NCBI RefSeq assembly: GCF_030247185.1 | Contig: NC_080571.1 | Span: 207,758,880-207,822,879 of the forward strand | Origin: Malaya genurostris | Lineage: Eukaryota; Arthropoda; Insecta; Diptera; Culicidae | Length of the DNA stretch: 64,000 nt | Direction: 5' to 3' | Shown: piece after piece, positions 37,893-49,112 of the stretch | How the letters are laid out: each line of letters opens with the position of its first letter | Numbering within the stretch: position 1 is the first letter of the stretch | The notes under the pieces: generated by a model | Told to the model about the DNA's origin: nothing | The model's database searches: none | Seen by the model: the letters and a program-made list of their open reading frames with translations, nothing else | Translations under genes and position numbers: made by a program

Positions 37893-39239
37893 GTGAGTTT
37901 CATGACAATGTGACTCGATGGTATGCCAGCGTTAATGAACGTGATTTTTGGTTGGACACGTGTTTCATTTGGGGAGAGAGAAGGAAGAAGGACAGTTATT
38001 AGTACAAGGGTTCAAAAGGGCATCCGGTCAAACAGGCGTTATCTTTCGGCTGCCAGACTTATTGGAACGCAGGGTTGTGGTGTGACATCCAAGCGGAATT
38101 TCCATTTGGGACGAAGTCGGTTCGTGAAAGCAAAATATTTTGTGTATTATCATCGAAAAACTCGATTATCATCGGACTGGAAAAAGCTAAATATTCCATT
38201 TCCTTTTGTTCATCGATAAGTCTCCCCCCACTAATTCATCACGGCGATGTCTATCGTTTTGCTGTCGATTGCGAAAAGACTAATGAACATATGAAAATGA
38301 TGATAATGAGGCAACCGTGCACAATGGGAAAATCCCTGATCGAAAACCGATGATGGGATACGTTTCCCTCACGGTCGCAGAAAAATGAAATTTTATGAAG
38401 CAGTCGAACATAATGGAAGCATTTATTCTGAGTAATACGGGGACAAAAGATGATAATTTTTTATTCACGCTGCTGCCCGGGAAGTCGATCCGTTTCCTTT
38501 ATCTGTATTCTTTTTTTTTTGGGGACGCCGCGCACGACCAACGCAGAGCAGAACATTTCGGTGACGGAGGAAATCGGGTGAAGTTCTAAAGAAGCGAATG
38601 ACACAATCGGCTGGCAAAAGTTCCGTTCTAACGGCGCCGCGACATCCTGGCGTCGTACTATTTTCGGATAGCTTTCGACGCGGTAGCGGCGGAATGGGGA
38701 AAATGGATTTTGAGTGCTGAATCGAGCTGAACGACGAACCGAGGGTGTCCTGTTTGGGGTTGCTTCGATCAAGTGAGATATACTTCCGGTCGTTTCCGGA
38801 GCAGTGTTATGAAAGGAAATGGATGTACTCTGCAGCTTTGCTGGTTTAATGTGGATGATTTTTCTTTCGCTAACTTTGTCGAACGACGTATCGAAAACTA
38901 ATGCACTCATATCGCTTCTACTTAATCGATACAGAAACCACATGAATTTTTGTTGATAGAAATCTATCACTATTGTGATGGACATCACGTAACTGTTTTA
39001 AAATTTATTGTTGTTTATGTTGAAGTGAAGGAAAAAATGATTGCAGTCAATTTGTTTCCAACGCTTATATTTGCTAATTAACTAACAATCCAACTAACTG
39101 ACCAACACATTTCCAAGTGTGCTACAATTTCTGTTTTCGATAGTAGAATACCCAAGTATCAAAAATTGTGTGATAAGAAAAGCACCCTTTGAAACAAGTT
39201 TCTAATATCATATCTAATCACATATCAATTTCACAGAAG
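37893..39239. other. VGLUT intron, first part, single-copy-looking
   Basis: No repeat family was recognised. It is GC-richer than most of the window up to about 38800. A 175-codon minus-strand frame (38461-38988) lacks a recognisable domain and is regarded as chance. The region could contain intronic regulatory sequence, but no specific site can be claimed. Confidence 0.4.
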
Positions 39240-39990
39240 TAATATTTGTTAAGTGAAAATTCTGGACATTCAGAAACAAGAACTGAATTAAAGAACAAAA
39301 TTCGGAACCTGTGATTGACTCCGAATTCAATTGAAAAATTCAAGTTATAATCCAGATCAAGAGCTCAGTTCATAAATTCAGTTCTAGAACGCTGTTACTG
39401 AACATTTTTAGAATACAGGTGCTAGAACAAAATTCTAAACTTGAATTCCGAATCTGAGTTAAGGAACTGAATTCCGAATCTGAATTAAGCAACTGAATTC
39501 AGTTCCGAAGTCTAGTTCCTGAACCGAAGGTTCGAATTCATTTCCAGCATGCAGGTTCTGAATTCAGGAAATGAATTCTGAAACTGAATTTAGAATCAAA
39601 TTCTGAAACTTAATCCGGAATTAACTTACGATTCAGGAAACAGTTCAAAAACTCTAGTTTCACGTTCAGATCTCCAGATCTAGATCTAGAAATGATATAT
39701 TGATGTTTTCACCAGATTTCCCAAACTAGAATTCTGAATTCGTGTTTTTAACTTAGATTAAAACATTAAATTCAGTTCCAATATCATATCAAGAAACAAG
39801 TTCCGAAACTATATTAGAATTAGAATTCAGTAACAGAGTCTTATTTTAACTTTTGAGTTTGTAATCTGGAGTTAAATTCTGGAAGTAAATTGTTGATCTT
39901 GAATTGTTTAGAATTCAGCTGGACCAGAATACAGGTTCTGAACCCAGTTCCAAAATTCAGTTTTGGAATTCAATTCCAGAATCCCATTGA
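39240..39990. repeat. Degenerate short-unit repeat rich in GAATTC
   Basis: Irregular tandem words such as GAACTGAATTC, TTCAGTTCC, AATTCCGAATCTGA and TCTGAATTCAGG recur about every 10-20 bp. The array is strongly diverged with no fixed unit length. It is non-coding, within the VGLUT intron. Confidence 0.75.
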
Positions 39991-41822
39991 AATGAGGCTC
40001 TACATCACGCAGAAGGTCTGTTTTTGTTACAGAAAAAGATATGTTTGTCGGGTTCGGATGCCATTTTTATTCATTTTTAACGGGTACGGGTCGGGTTAAA
40101 AAATTTGTTCTGGTTTCTGTTTTTTCGGGTTTCAGAAATTTTTACGGGTGTGTGTGTCACTTTTCTCGGAGATGGCTGTACCGATTTTCACAAACTCAGA
40201 TTCAAATGAAAGGTCTTAAGCTACGATCAGACTTGCCAGTTTATCTGTCACAGTTGTATTTGGTCTGGCAATGTGATCACACTATTTACAGTTAAATGAC
40301 TGCAACAGTCAAGTTTGACTGCCGACAGTCAATACTTTGACAGTTGTTATGTTTGACTGTGACATACTTTTTGAGCATGTCTGTATTGTGATTACATTGA
40401 TCAGACAAATAAAACTGGTTACAGACTTAAATATATGGAGTGGGCAGATTATTACAGTTTTTCTGCACACAGTGATCACATTGGAAGAAAGTTTTCACGG
40501 AATATTGCATTATGATAAAATATCGATCTGGTCTCACAAACGGAAGTTCGTGGCGTTGCTGTTTGGAAGCAATTAAAGAAGGAATGTAAAATAGGTATAG
40601 AAATCGCTCAAACCTTAGAAAAATTTTCCGAGTCCCGGAGACGCAAGGTGGATTGGTGATTGTTTTAGAAAATTTCAAATATTGAACTTTTCCACAGTTT
40701 TAAAAAGTATGAAATATGAAGAGCTTCGACGTATTTAAAAATCATTTATTAACCAAATATGAAGTGAGCGTGTTTTTGTTAAAATGAAACGTTTATTTTG
40801 AATGAGAAAAAAAATATAGTCGAAATAGTGACCATCTTTCTGGCAATTTGTGGATACCCCGAGAATCAGATGGATGCAAAGTAGTATTCGTAATAGTATT
40901 CGGAAAAAAATGAATACGACGGTGAGGGTGAAGCTCCCAGTCAAGTGCTTTTATTGTATCCTTCCTGAACTTTAAAACTGATTTTGATTTGACTCTGCAG
41001 TATTTTTCTTCAAATGCAAACATAATTCCTATGCTTTCCCCAAATCATCTCTTTCTAATACAATTCGACAATTTTTATTTGATGAAAATATACGATGTTG
41101 TTTGTTCTATGACTATGATGTATATTTGATATGTTTAGCAGATGTCATAACAACAACAAAAATTGAGATTCTTTCACATCATATGTTCATTATCTACACG
41201 TTTGTGTCTTAACGCTCACATCATACGGGTATATCTGCTATTACTAAAAAAATCCAGAGTGGCACCAAGATCTAAAGCGTGAAAAAATATGTTTCGCAAT
41301 TGTTAAGTATTTGTCACACAACAAATACATTTTCAAAAATTCAATCAATTCAATTATCGAACTAATGAACGAACGTTAAGCTTTTGGAAATTCGGTAAAT
41401 ATTTACAAAATCTAGAAAAAAATTTCAAATAAGTACATTTTCTGTTACCGTTCAGCATTTTTTAATTTGGAGTAGTAAATACTTTTTTCATTAATTCATT
41501 ATTTAATTTTTCATAATTATTTCATCCAAGTACAAAGCAAAACGTTCCAGTACTATGCTTCTGGAGATCCATTGCACTTTATCGTGAAGGGGGAGCTCGA
41601 AAAATTCAGTAGTAATTTCTATTAAGAGTTCTACGAAATATGCGATAAGCTTTATTATTTCGACCGGAAATGACGACATTGACAACGCGGTTCGGTGAGA
41701 AGTGAGTACATGTGGTGGAGAGATAGAAGTGGGGTTTAATACTCGTTAATCGATTTCGATCGATTTTGAATAATTTATAAAATATACAATATTTATGTAT
41801 AGAACTAAAGAGCCGCAGCGTC
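39991..41822. other. VGLUT intron, unassigned
   Basis: A fragment of the CCGGAAGT-rich family (CACTTTTCTCGGAGATGGCT to TTCAAATGAAAGGTCTTA) lies at about 40140-40218. Around 40240-40370 several copies of TTTGACTG / ACAGTCAA words form a loose inverted cluster. No gene was recognised. Confidence 0.4.
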
Positions 41823-41836
41823 ATATCCAAAGAGCC

Positions 41837-42814
41837 AGTTCGGTTTTACATCTCATCCAAGTCAGTCGATAAAACAAAACCGCTTACGTTCGGGACAGAA
41901 GAAACCAAGTACAGTATTGTGTAGTGAACAATAGAACGAAATGAGTGAACCAAACGAACAAAAGCTACCGCCGACACGAAAGAATACAATTGTTGTTGAC
42001 TTCAGGCAGTGCAAAATTCGACCTTCGATACGAGAACTTGAAGGTTTGCTCAAGGAGCAAATGCATCTTGACATTAAACGTGTGCATTTACTTCAATGCA
42101 ATAAGACAAATAATGATGTTTACATCCAGTTTTATAAAGAGTTGGATGCAATTCAATTCGCAAAAGACAATAACAATGATAGTGCACATTGTTATGGAGC
42201 ACGAGAACATTAAGTACAACATTCCAGTATATATGGATGCTAGTGCTATAGAAGTGCGTGTGCATGATCTTCACTCAAGCGTCACCGATTCTTATATTCC
42301 CAAAACTATGTCCCAATACGGAGAGATTCTCTCTATCGAAAAAGAAAAGTGGAAGAATTTTTTCCCCGGTATTCTAAATGGCGTACGTTTATTACGCAAA
42401 CCCCAAGCAACCCCATTACACCTGTGATAGCCGCCAACAACAGTGAAGCATCCCCTTCAACGAAACCATCCAACGTATTCCCTATAGAACAAAGTACACC
42501 AGCTGCAATTAACAGCTTACCATCTAACCAACCAGCAACTGCAACCAATATACAACAATGTGCATCTACAGCAAGTAGCAACGAAAAGAAGATGGAAATC
42601 GACAACAATACCATCGATGCGGCAATGGATGACGAGACGAACCACGAACGCAGTGCCCCTCAATCCTCACAGGAGGGAAATGGAAGCTCCTCTCCCCCTA
42701 GAAAAAGGGTGACAACGAGATCCAACTCAAAAAAAATTATTTAAAAAATCGACTCAATCGGCCACGTAAAGCTTGTACAGAATTGGCCTGAATAAAAAAT
42801 ATCTTTTAAATAAA
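41837..42814 (+). mobile_element. Gag-like-ORF retroposon, copy with 14-bp target duplication
   Basis: It is flanked by ATATCCAAAGAGCC at 41823-41836 and again at 42815-42828, with an A-rich 3' tail. The 5' end AGTTCGGTTTTACATCTC matches the family. ATG at 41941 opens a frame reading MSEPNEQKLPPTRKNT..., which shifts frame at about 42175. The next frame carries an RRM-like block, AIEVRVHDLH and MSQYGEILSIEKEKW. Compared with the copy at 57400, the zinc-knuckle region is deleted and the frame resumes at the Pro/Ser/Thr-rich C-terminal tail (to about 42744), ending RKRVTTRSN. No reverse transcriptase is present. It is a non-functional copy. Confidence 0.85.
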
Positions 42815-42828
42815 ATATCCAAAGAGCC

Positions 42829-43318
42829 TTGGACTATCCTGATTCCCGGCTTCCTGTTCCTGAAATAGTGGTCATATACTCAAAAATCGAACTCAATCAC
42901 TTTTCGTAGAGGTTGCTTGACCGATATTCACAAATTTAGGTTCAAATAAAAGGCCAAAATTCCTGAGAACTTTGTGCGGATGAAAGTGTTTAAAATTTCG
43001 TTTTTGCCATTTCTAAAATTATAAGTATTTAAAATTTAAACCATCGTTTAAAGTACGATGGCCGAATCATTTAAAATCTAATAAAATTTACTAAGATAAA
43101 TACATGGTCATTCGAACCGACTGCATTTACACCAGTTGCAGAAGTACCTGCAATAGCAAAACTGTTTCATTTTGTTGGTTGTGCTAATTGATTTTTTTTG
43201 TTTTCTTTCAAGAAGCAATAAAAATTATTTCGAAGAATACCACATATATTAGAATGTGAGAATATGAGTAATTCGAGAAAGCCATCAATACACCACTAGG
43301 TGGATTAAAACAGGTTTT
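42829..43318 (-). repeat. CCGGAAGT-family fragment in left arm
   Basis: Read on the minus strand it starts AACCTGTTTTAATCCACCTA (43318) and runs through GATGGCTTTCTCGAATTACTC to a diverged CTGAAATAGTGGTCATATAC block. The gag-like retroposon inserted next to its truncated end. The mirror copy is at about 45968-46458. Confidence 0.7.
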
Positions 43319-44388
43319 AATGTGGAACACATTTTTTGTTTTCTATATAGGCGTACAAACTAGAAACTCAAGACAAATACACGTAGAAATGTGGTCAGGT
43401 TTTGAACAATTACAGCTCAGTCAATTTTATATAAATTTTTAATAAAAATTTAATTGGAAATATTTCTACGTATTGATTTGAATGTTCATAGGCATGTATT
43501 TTTAATTGTGTATCATTGAAATGTTGATTAATAGCTAGCAGAGTCCTATTTTGTCAGCAAAAAATCTCCAGCGTTCCGGATTTCCCTGCCATAGACGACC
43601 ATTGCCATTGAAGGAGTGAGCGATATATCAAAGGGAAAGCAACGCTCTGATTGGTCAATCGATGCAAAAGAAAAACTGTTGGAAGCACGCGAATTTATAA
43701 ATAGAAGCAAAATTATAGCTAACGTTTCAGTCCAATGAGTAGCATGCTAGGGGTAGGTTGTTGCTAGACAGCAAGACAAAAAGTGCCATAAAACGATTTG
43801 AAGCTTTAATTGGTATGCTCTGATCTTGTGTCATGCAAGTTCGGATGAAATTCCATGTTATGTCGTTTCGCTTGAGAAATTGACAACTACCCCAGGGTAA
43901 ATTTGGAGTGCATTAGAATAATTTAAAATTTATATAAGATGAACTCGATTGATAATAAGAAACTCGCTTCAACCGAAATCGCAGAATGGTAGTAATGGTA
44001 GAGAAACGCTATAAAAATAACTGCTTGCATAAAAAACTTGAACACAAGTTTGGCGAAAAAAAGCTAAATATCGATATCCGTATCGCAAGCTTAAATATTG
44101 ATATCCGTATCGTGTACAAACATATAATTGCATACATTTGGGCTATTGGTTTAATTTTGTCGGCTACAAAACAAATACAAATCACGACAAATAAAGTCTA
44201 TATTCTGGGTTCGCGTGTTCGCTTTTGGTTCCTAATAAAGTTCAATCTAAGCAGACTCTCATGCATTTGCGAATTCAAAAGTGTGACGATTGATTGAACT
44301 GTTTGATTGTAGATCATTAGAAATTTTGGTTGCCTTGTTCCACATCAATGGCTCGAACAACCCTATGGGACTGATACTTGTAGTTTTT

Positions 44389-44889
44389 ATCAAGAAACAA
44401 AATAGATTCAAGGTACACAAAAATGTAATTGCTTCGTTCCAATAACAGATAATAAGATTGCTGCGAAATTATTTCCAACAAACACAGAAATGAGCTCTCA
44501 TATTATACAGGGTCCGCCATGTAACTTTTTTTTTAAACATGCAATAAAACTCAAACAGTTCATCCGATTCCAAAATTTATTTTTTCATATTAAAGTACAA
44601 TTCTTCCGGTTAATTGTGGAATATAATTTCATTCAAATGGCTGCCTCGGCTGGCCTTGCAGTACGCTATACGGTCGGTCCAGTTTTTCAGAACATTTTCG
44701 ATTGTATGCAGCTTTATTTCAGCTATGGCTGCACGAATGTTGTGCTTCAAGGCTTGAATTGTCTCTGGCTTGTCTACATAACACTTATCTTTGACAGCCC
44801 CCCAAAGATAATAGTCTAACGGCGTCAAATCACAGCTCCGAGGTGGCCAAACGACATTTTTTCTAATGTGTAGAAACCAGATAGTAGTA
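44389..44889. other. Spacer of the inverted duplication, with mariner fragment
   Basis: 501 bp that are not repeated between the arms. Positions 44508-44858 are a mariner-like fragment. The rest is AT-rich and unassigned. Confidence 0.85.
44508..44858 (-). pseudogene. Mariner-like transposase 3' fragment
   Basis: It starts at a TA (44506-44507) with the terminal repeat CAGGGTCCGCCATGTAAC, the same family as 406-1199. The minus strand reads LTPLDYYLWGAVKDKCYVDK, then TIENVLKNWTDRIAYC, the C-terminal end of the transposase. Everything upstream, including the other terminal repeat, is missing. Confidence 0.85.
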
Positions 44890-47451
44890 AAAAACTACAA
44901 GGATCAGCCCCATGGGGTTGTTCGAGCCATTGATGTGGAACAAGGCAACCAAAATTTCTAATGATCTACAATCAAACAGTTCAATCAATCGTCACACTTT
45001 TGAATTCGCAAATGCATGAGAGTCTGCTTAGATTGAACTTTATTAGGAACCAAAAGCGAACACGCGAACCCAGAATATAGACTTTATTTGTCGTGATTTG
45101 TATTTGTTTTGTAGCCGACAAAATTAAACCAATAGCCCAAATGTTATGCAATTATATGTTTGTACACGATACGGATATAAATATTTAAGCTTGCGATACG
45201 GATATCGATATTTAAGCTTTTTTTCGCCAAACTTGTGTTCAAGTTTTTTATGCAAGCAGTTATTTTTATAGCGTTTCTCTACCATTACTACCATTCTGCG
45301 ATTTCGGTTGAAGCGAGTTTCTTATTATCAATCGAGTTCATCTTATATAAATTTTAAATTATTCTAATGCACTCCAAATTTACCCTGGGGTAGTTGTCAA
45401 TTTCTCAAGCGAAACGACATAACATGGAATTTCATCCGAACTTGCATGACACAAGATCAGAGCATACCAATTAAAGCTTCAAATCGTTTTATGGCACTTT
45501 TTGTCTTGCTGTCTAGCAACAACCTACCCCTAGCATGCTACTCATTGGACTGAAACGTTAGCTATAATTTTGCTTCTATTTATAAATTCGCGTGCTTCCA
45601 ACAGTTTTTCTTTTGCATCGATTGACCAATCAGAGCGTTGCTTTCCCTTTGATATATCGCTCACTCCTTCAATGGCAATGGTCGTCTATGGCAGGGAAAT
45701 CCGGTACGCTGGAGATTTTTTGCTGACAAAATAGGACTCTGCTAGCTATTAATCAACATTTCAATGATACACAATTAAAAATACATGCCTATGAACATTC
45801 AAATCAATACGTAGAAATATTTCCAATTAAATGGTGACATACTATTAAAAATTTATATAAAATTGACTGAGCTGTAATTGTTCAAAACCTGACCACATTT
45901 CTACGTGTATTTGTCTTGAGTTTCTAGTTTGTACGCCTATATAGAAAACAAAAAATGTGTTCCACATTAAAACCTGTTTTAATCCACCTAGTGGTGTATT
46001 GATGGCTTTCTCGAATTACTCATATTCTCACATTCTAATATATGTGGTATTCTTCGAAATAATTTTTATTGCTTCTTGAAAGAAAACAAAAAAAATCAAT
46101 TAGCACAACCAACAAAATGAAACAGTTTTGCTATTGCAGGTACTTCTGCAACTGGTGTAAATGCAGTCGGTTCGAATGACCATGTATTTATCTTAGTAAA
46201 TTTTATTAGATTTTAAATGATTCGGCCATCGTACTTTAAACGATGGTTTAAATTTTAAATACTTATAATTTTAGAAATGGCAAAAACGAAATTTTAAACA
46301 CTTTCATCCGCGCAAAGTTCTCAGGAATTTTGGCCTTTTATTTGAACCTAAATTTGTGAATATCGGTCAAGCAACCTCTACGAAAAGTGATTGAGTTCGA
46401 TTTTTGAGTATATGACCACTATTTCAGGAACAGGAAGCCGGGAATCAGGATAGTCCAAGGCTCTTTGGATATTTTATTTAAAAGATATATTTTATTCAGG
46501 CCAATTGTGTACAAGCTTTACGTGGCCGATTGAGTCGATTTTTTAAATATTTTTTTTTTGAGTTGGATCTCGTTGTCACCCTTTTTCTAGGGGGAGAGGA
46601 GCTTCCATTTCCCTCCTGTGAGGATTGAGGGGCACTGCGTTCGTGGTTCGTCTCGTCATCCATTGCCGCATCGATGGTATTGTTGTCGATTTCCATCTTC
46701 TTTTCGTTGCTACTTGCTGTAGATGCACCTTGTTGTATATTGGTTGCAGTTGCTGGTTGGTTAGATGGTAAGCTGTTAATTGCAGCTGGTGTACTTTGTT
46801 CTATAGGGAATACGTTGGATGGTTTCGTTGAAGGGGATGCTTCACTGTTGTTGGGGGCTATCACAGGTGTAATGGGGTTGCTTGGGGTTTGCGTAATAAA
46901 CGTACGCCATTTAGAATACCGGGGAAAAAATTCTTCCACTTTTCTTTTTCGATAGAGAGAATCTCTCCGTATTGGGACATAGTTTTGAGAATATAAGAAT
47001 CGGTGACGCTTGAGTGAAGATCATGCACACGCACTTCTATAGCACTAGCATCCATATATACTGGAATGTTGTACTTAATGTTCTCGTGCTCCATAACAAT
47101 GTGCACTATCATTGTTATTGTCTTTTGCGAATTGAATTGCATCCAACTCTTTATAAAACTGGATGTAAACAACATTATTTGTCTTATTGCATTGAAGTAA
47201 ATGCACACGTTTAATGTCAAGATGCATTTGCTCCTTGAGCAAACCTTCAAGTTCTCGTATCGAAGGTCGAATTTTGCACTGCCTGAAGTCAACAACAATT
47301 GTATTCTTTCGTGTCGGCGGTAGCTTTTGTTCGTTTGGTTCACTCATTTCGTTCTATTGTTCACTACACAATACTGTACTTGGTTTCTTCCGTCCCGAAC
47401 GTAAGCGGTTTTATTATATCGACTGACTATGATGAGATGTGAAAGCGAACT
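44890..47451. repeat. Right arm of a large inverted duplication
   Basis: Mirror image of 41837-44388. The right arm ends exactly at the 5' end of its retroposon copy. The target duplication seen outside the left arm is absent here, and the last ~45 bp match less well than the rest of the arm. Confidence 0.93.
46473..47451 (-). mobile_element. Gag-like-ORF retroposon, mirror copy
   Basis: Reverse-complement counterpart of 41837-42814 with the same frameshift and the same loss of the zinc-knuckle region, so it was copied together with the arm. The 3'-side target sequence GGCTCTTTGGATAT is present (46459-46472), but nothing similar follows the 5' end after 47451. Confidence 0.85.
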
Positions 47452-47590
47452 GAAATCAGAAGACAGTGTATACTTTTGTATAAAGTTCGGTTGATTACCT
47501 ATAACATCTTCTTGTGTAAAAATTAATGTGATCTTAAACACATATGCCCTTTTCAAAAATTAGTCTTGCGTGAAAAAAATCTCTAGACTA
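47452..47590. other. Short unassigned spacer
   Basis: AT-rich. No similarity to the sequence left of the left arm was noticed. Confidence 0.3.
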
Positions 47591-47829
47591 CACGGATAAA
47601 AATCTATTGCCGACACCATAATATTTTAATCACGAAATCATGAACCATGTCTTCTCATGAAATTTCATGAGCAAAATGATTGATATCATGAAAATTTTCC
47701 TGGAAGATGTGTCATTGTTCATGATATTAATCATTTTGCTCATGAAATCATGACTTTTTATTCATGATAGATATAATTCATGATTTCATGATTTTTAACC
47801 ATGGTTCCGGCAATGGATTTCTATCCGTG
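47591..47829. mobile_element. 239-bp MITE, copy 1
   Basis: The ends CACGGATAAAAATCTATTGC and the inverse of CACGGATAGAAATCCATTGC are terminal inverted repeats. The body is full of ATCATGAAATCATGA-type inverted words (CATGA/TCATG). A second copy of exactly the same length is at 58713-58951. No coding capacity. Confidence 0.88.
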
Positions 47830-48438
47830 CTGTGCAAAATATTTTATTTTCAATAGCGATCACCAACTATCACGTACGATTATCGAAATTCGGCAATTTG
47901 GAAAACGTACGTCATTTTTATTCATATTCACGTCATCCAGTTACGCCTCAGACATTACTTAGCCGTCTTTGGTGGTGGATTTTACAGAAAATATTACAAT
48001 TCCGATTGAAAAATAATTTGAGCCTGGTTTTATTCACATACAAGGTAATAATCCAGCAGATAATTAGAAGCATATGACTGTCTGGAGACACAGGCCAATA
48101 AAATCCAAAGTTTTGCTTCGATTAACTTTAAAATTTGACAAAAATTCCAGAAATGTTTAAATAAGAAGAAAAACTACGAAGAAAAAATGTTTTTTTTTAC
48201 CCGTCCCTTAATTGTGATACAAAATATGTATACTGGACCATAACGAAAGACAGAAAATAATTCACTTACGGCAGATACCGGAGTATAATTTGTCAAATAT
48301 TGGATAGAACAATTTTCTCGATCTATCAGATTATGATTGATGGAAAGTTGTTTAGTGAATATTTTCTTATCAGCCAACTAGTGTAATTTAATTGGCTATA
48401 CTCTTGAGCCTCATTTATTAATTTATATTCTATTCTGC
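47830..48438. other. VGLUT intron, unassigned
   Basis: AT-rich, no feature recognised up to the left target duplication of the LINE (48439-48454). Confidence 0.35.
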
Positions 48439-49112
48439 TGATTTTACAATCATTTTTTTTTTTTTTTTTTTATTCAATAATATAATTATTTTTAAGGCAC
48501 ACTGCTTTAGCTCTAAGGTGCCAAGGACTTTTTCTAATTTTATTAACGACTAACTTAAAACTAGGATAGTATGATTGGATAATGTTGTATTGGGGTCGCA
48601 GTGGTCGACTTTGGCAGATCCAACCTTCAGCTGGCGATCGGCACCGGCCGGTGGGTGGAATATATCATGAGTCTTCCAGATGACGTTGGCCGCATCCCTC
48701 GGTCTGTGTGGGTCCGCGGGAAACACCCCCAGGCTACGAATACCCGGCGGGTGGCCCGCATGACTAGAGCGACCTTCCGTGGGCGATGATGGTGATGTAA
48801 ATATAACGAAAAAATATAGAGAAGTAAATATTGCGGAAAACGAAGTAAAATGGGGATATGGGAACGAAATGACTAAGAACGACAGAGATCTAATTAGTTG
48901 ACATCGAGATGGAGAAGAGACGGGGAGGTTGGGAAGCGAAAAGGTTAGTGACAGCAAAAAGATCTTGTTAGTTCCGATGAAGATGGTGGACAGATGAGGA
49001 ATCGGGATAATCGGCGGAAGTTAGTGTCGAGCCTGCAGGTGAAAATAATTCTTAGCCACAGTTGAAATAACGTCGATAAATAGGAGGAACTTTCTAAGCA
49101 AGATGTAACAGA

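Larger units (their letters stand above)
41837..44388. repeat. Left arm of a large inverted duplication
   Basis: It is the reverse complement of 44890-47451 with few differences (for example GCGTTCCGG versus GCGTACCGG, and a ~13-bp indel near 43445/45835). It holds one gag-like retroposon (41837-42814), a CCGGAAGT-rich fragment (42829-43318) and about 1 kb of other AT-rich sequence. The arms are separated by a 501-bp spacer and lie wholly inside the VGLUT intron. Confidence 0.93.

Noticed and set aside
38461..38988. 175-codon minus-strand frame as a gene in the VGLUT intron
   Set aside because: No motif and no start context. It crosses a T run that encodes a KKK stretch. Kept only as a remark.
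41941..42744. Cellular RNA-binding protein gene with CCHC knuckle
   Set aside because: The same sequence occurs at several loci with poly(A) and target duplications, and all copies are frameshifted. It is a retroposon, not a host gene.
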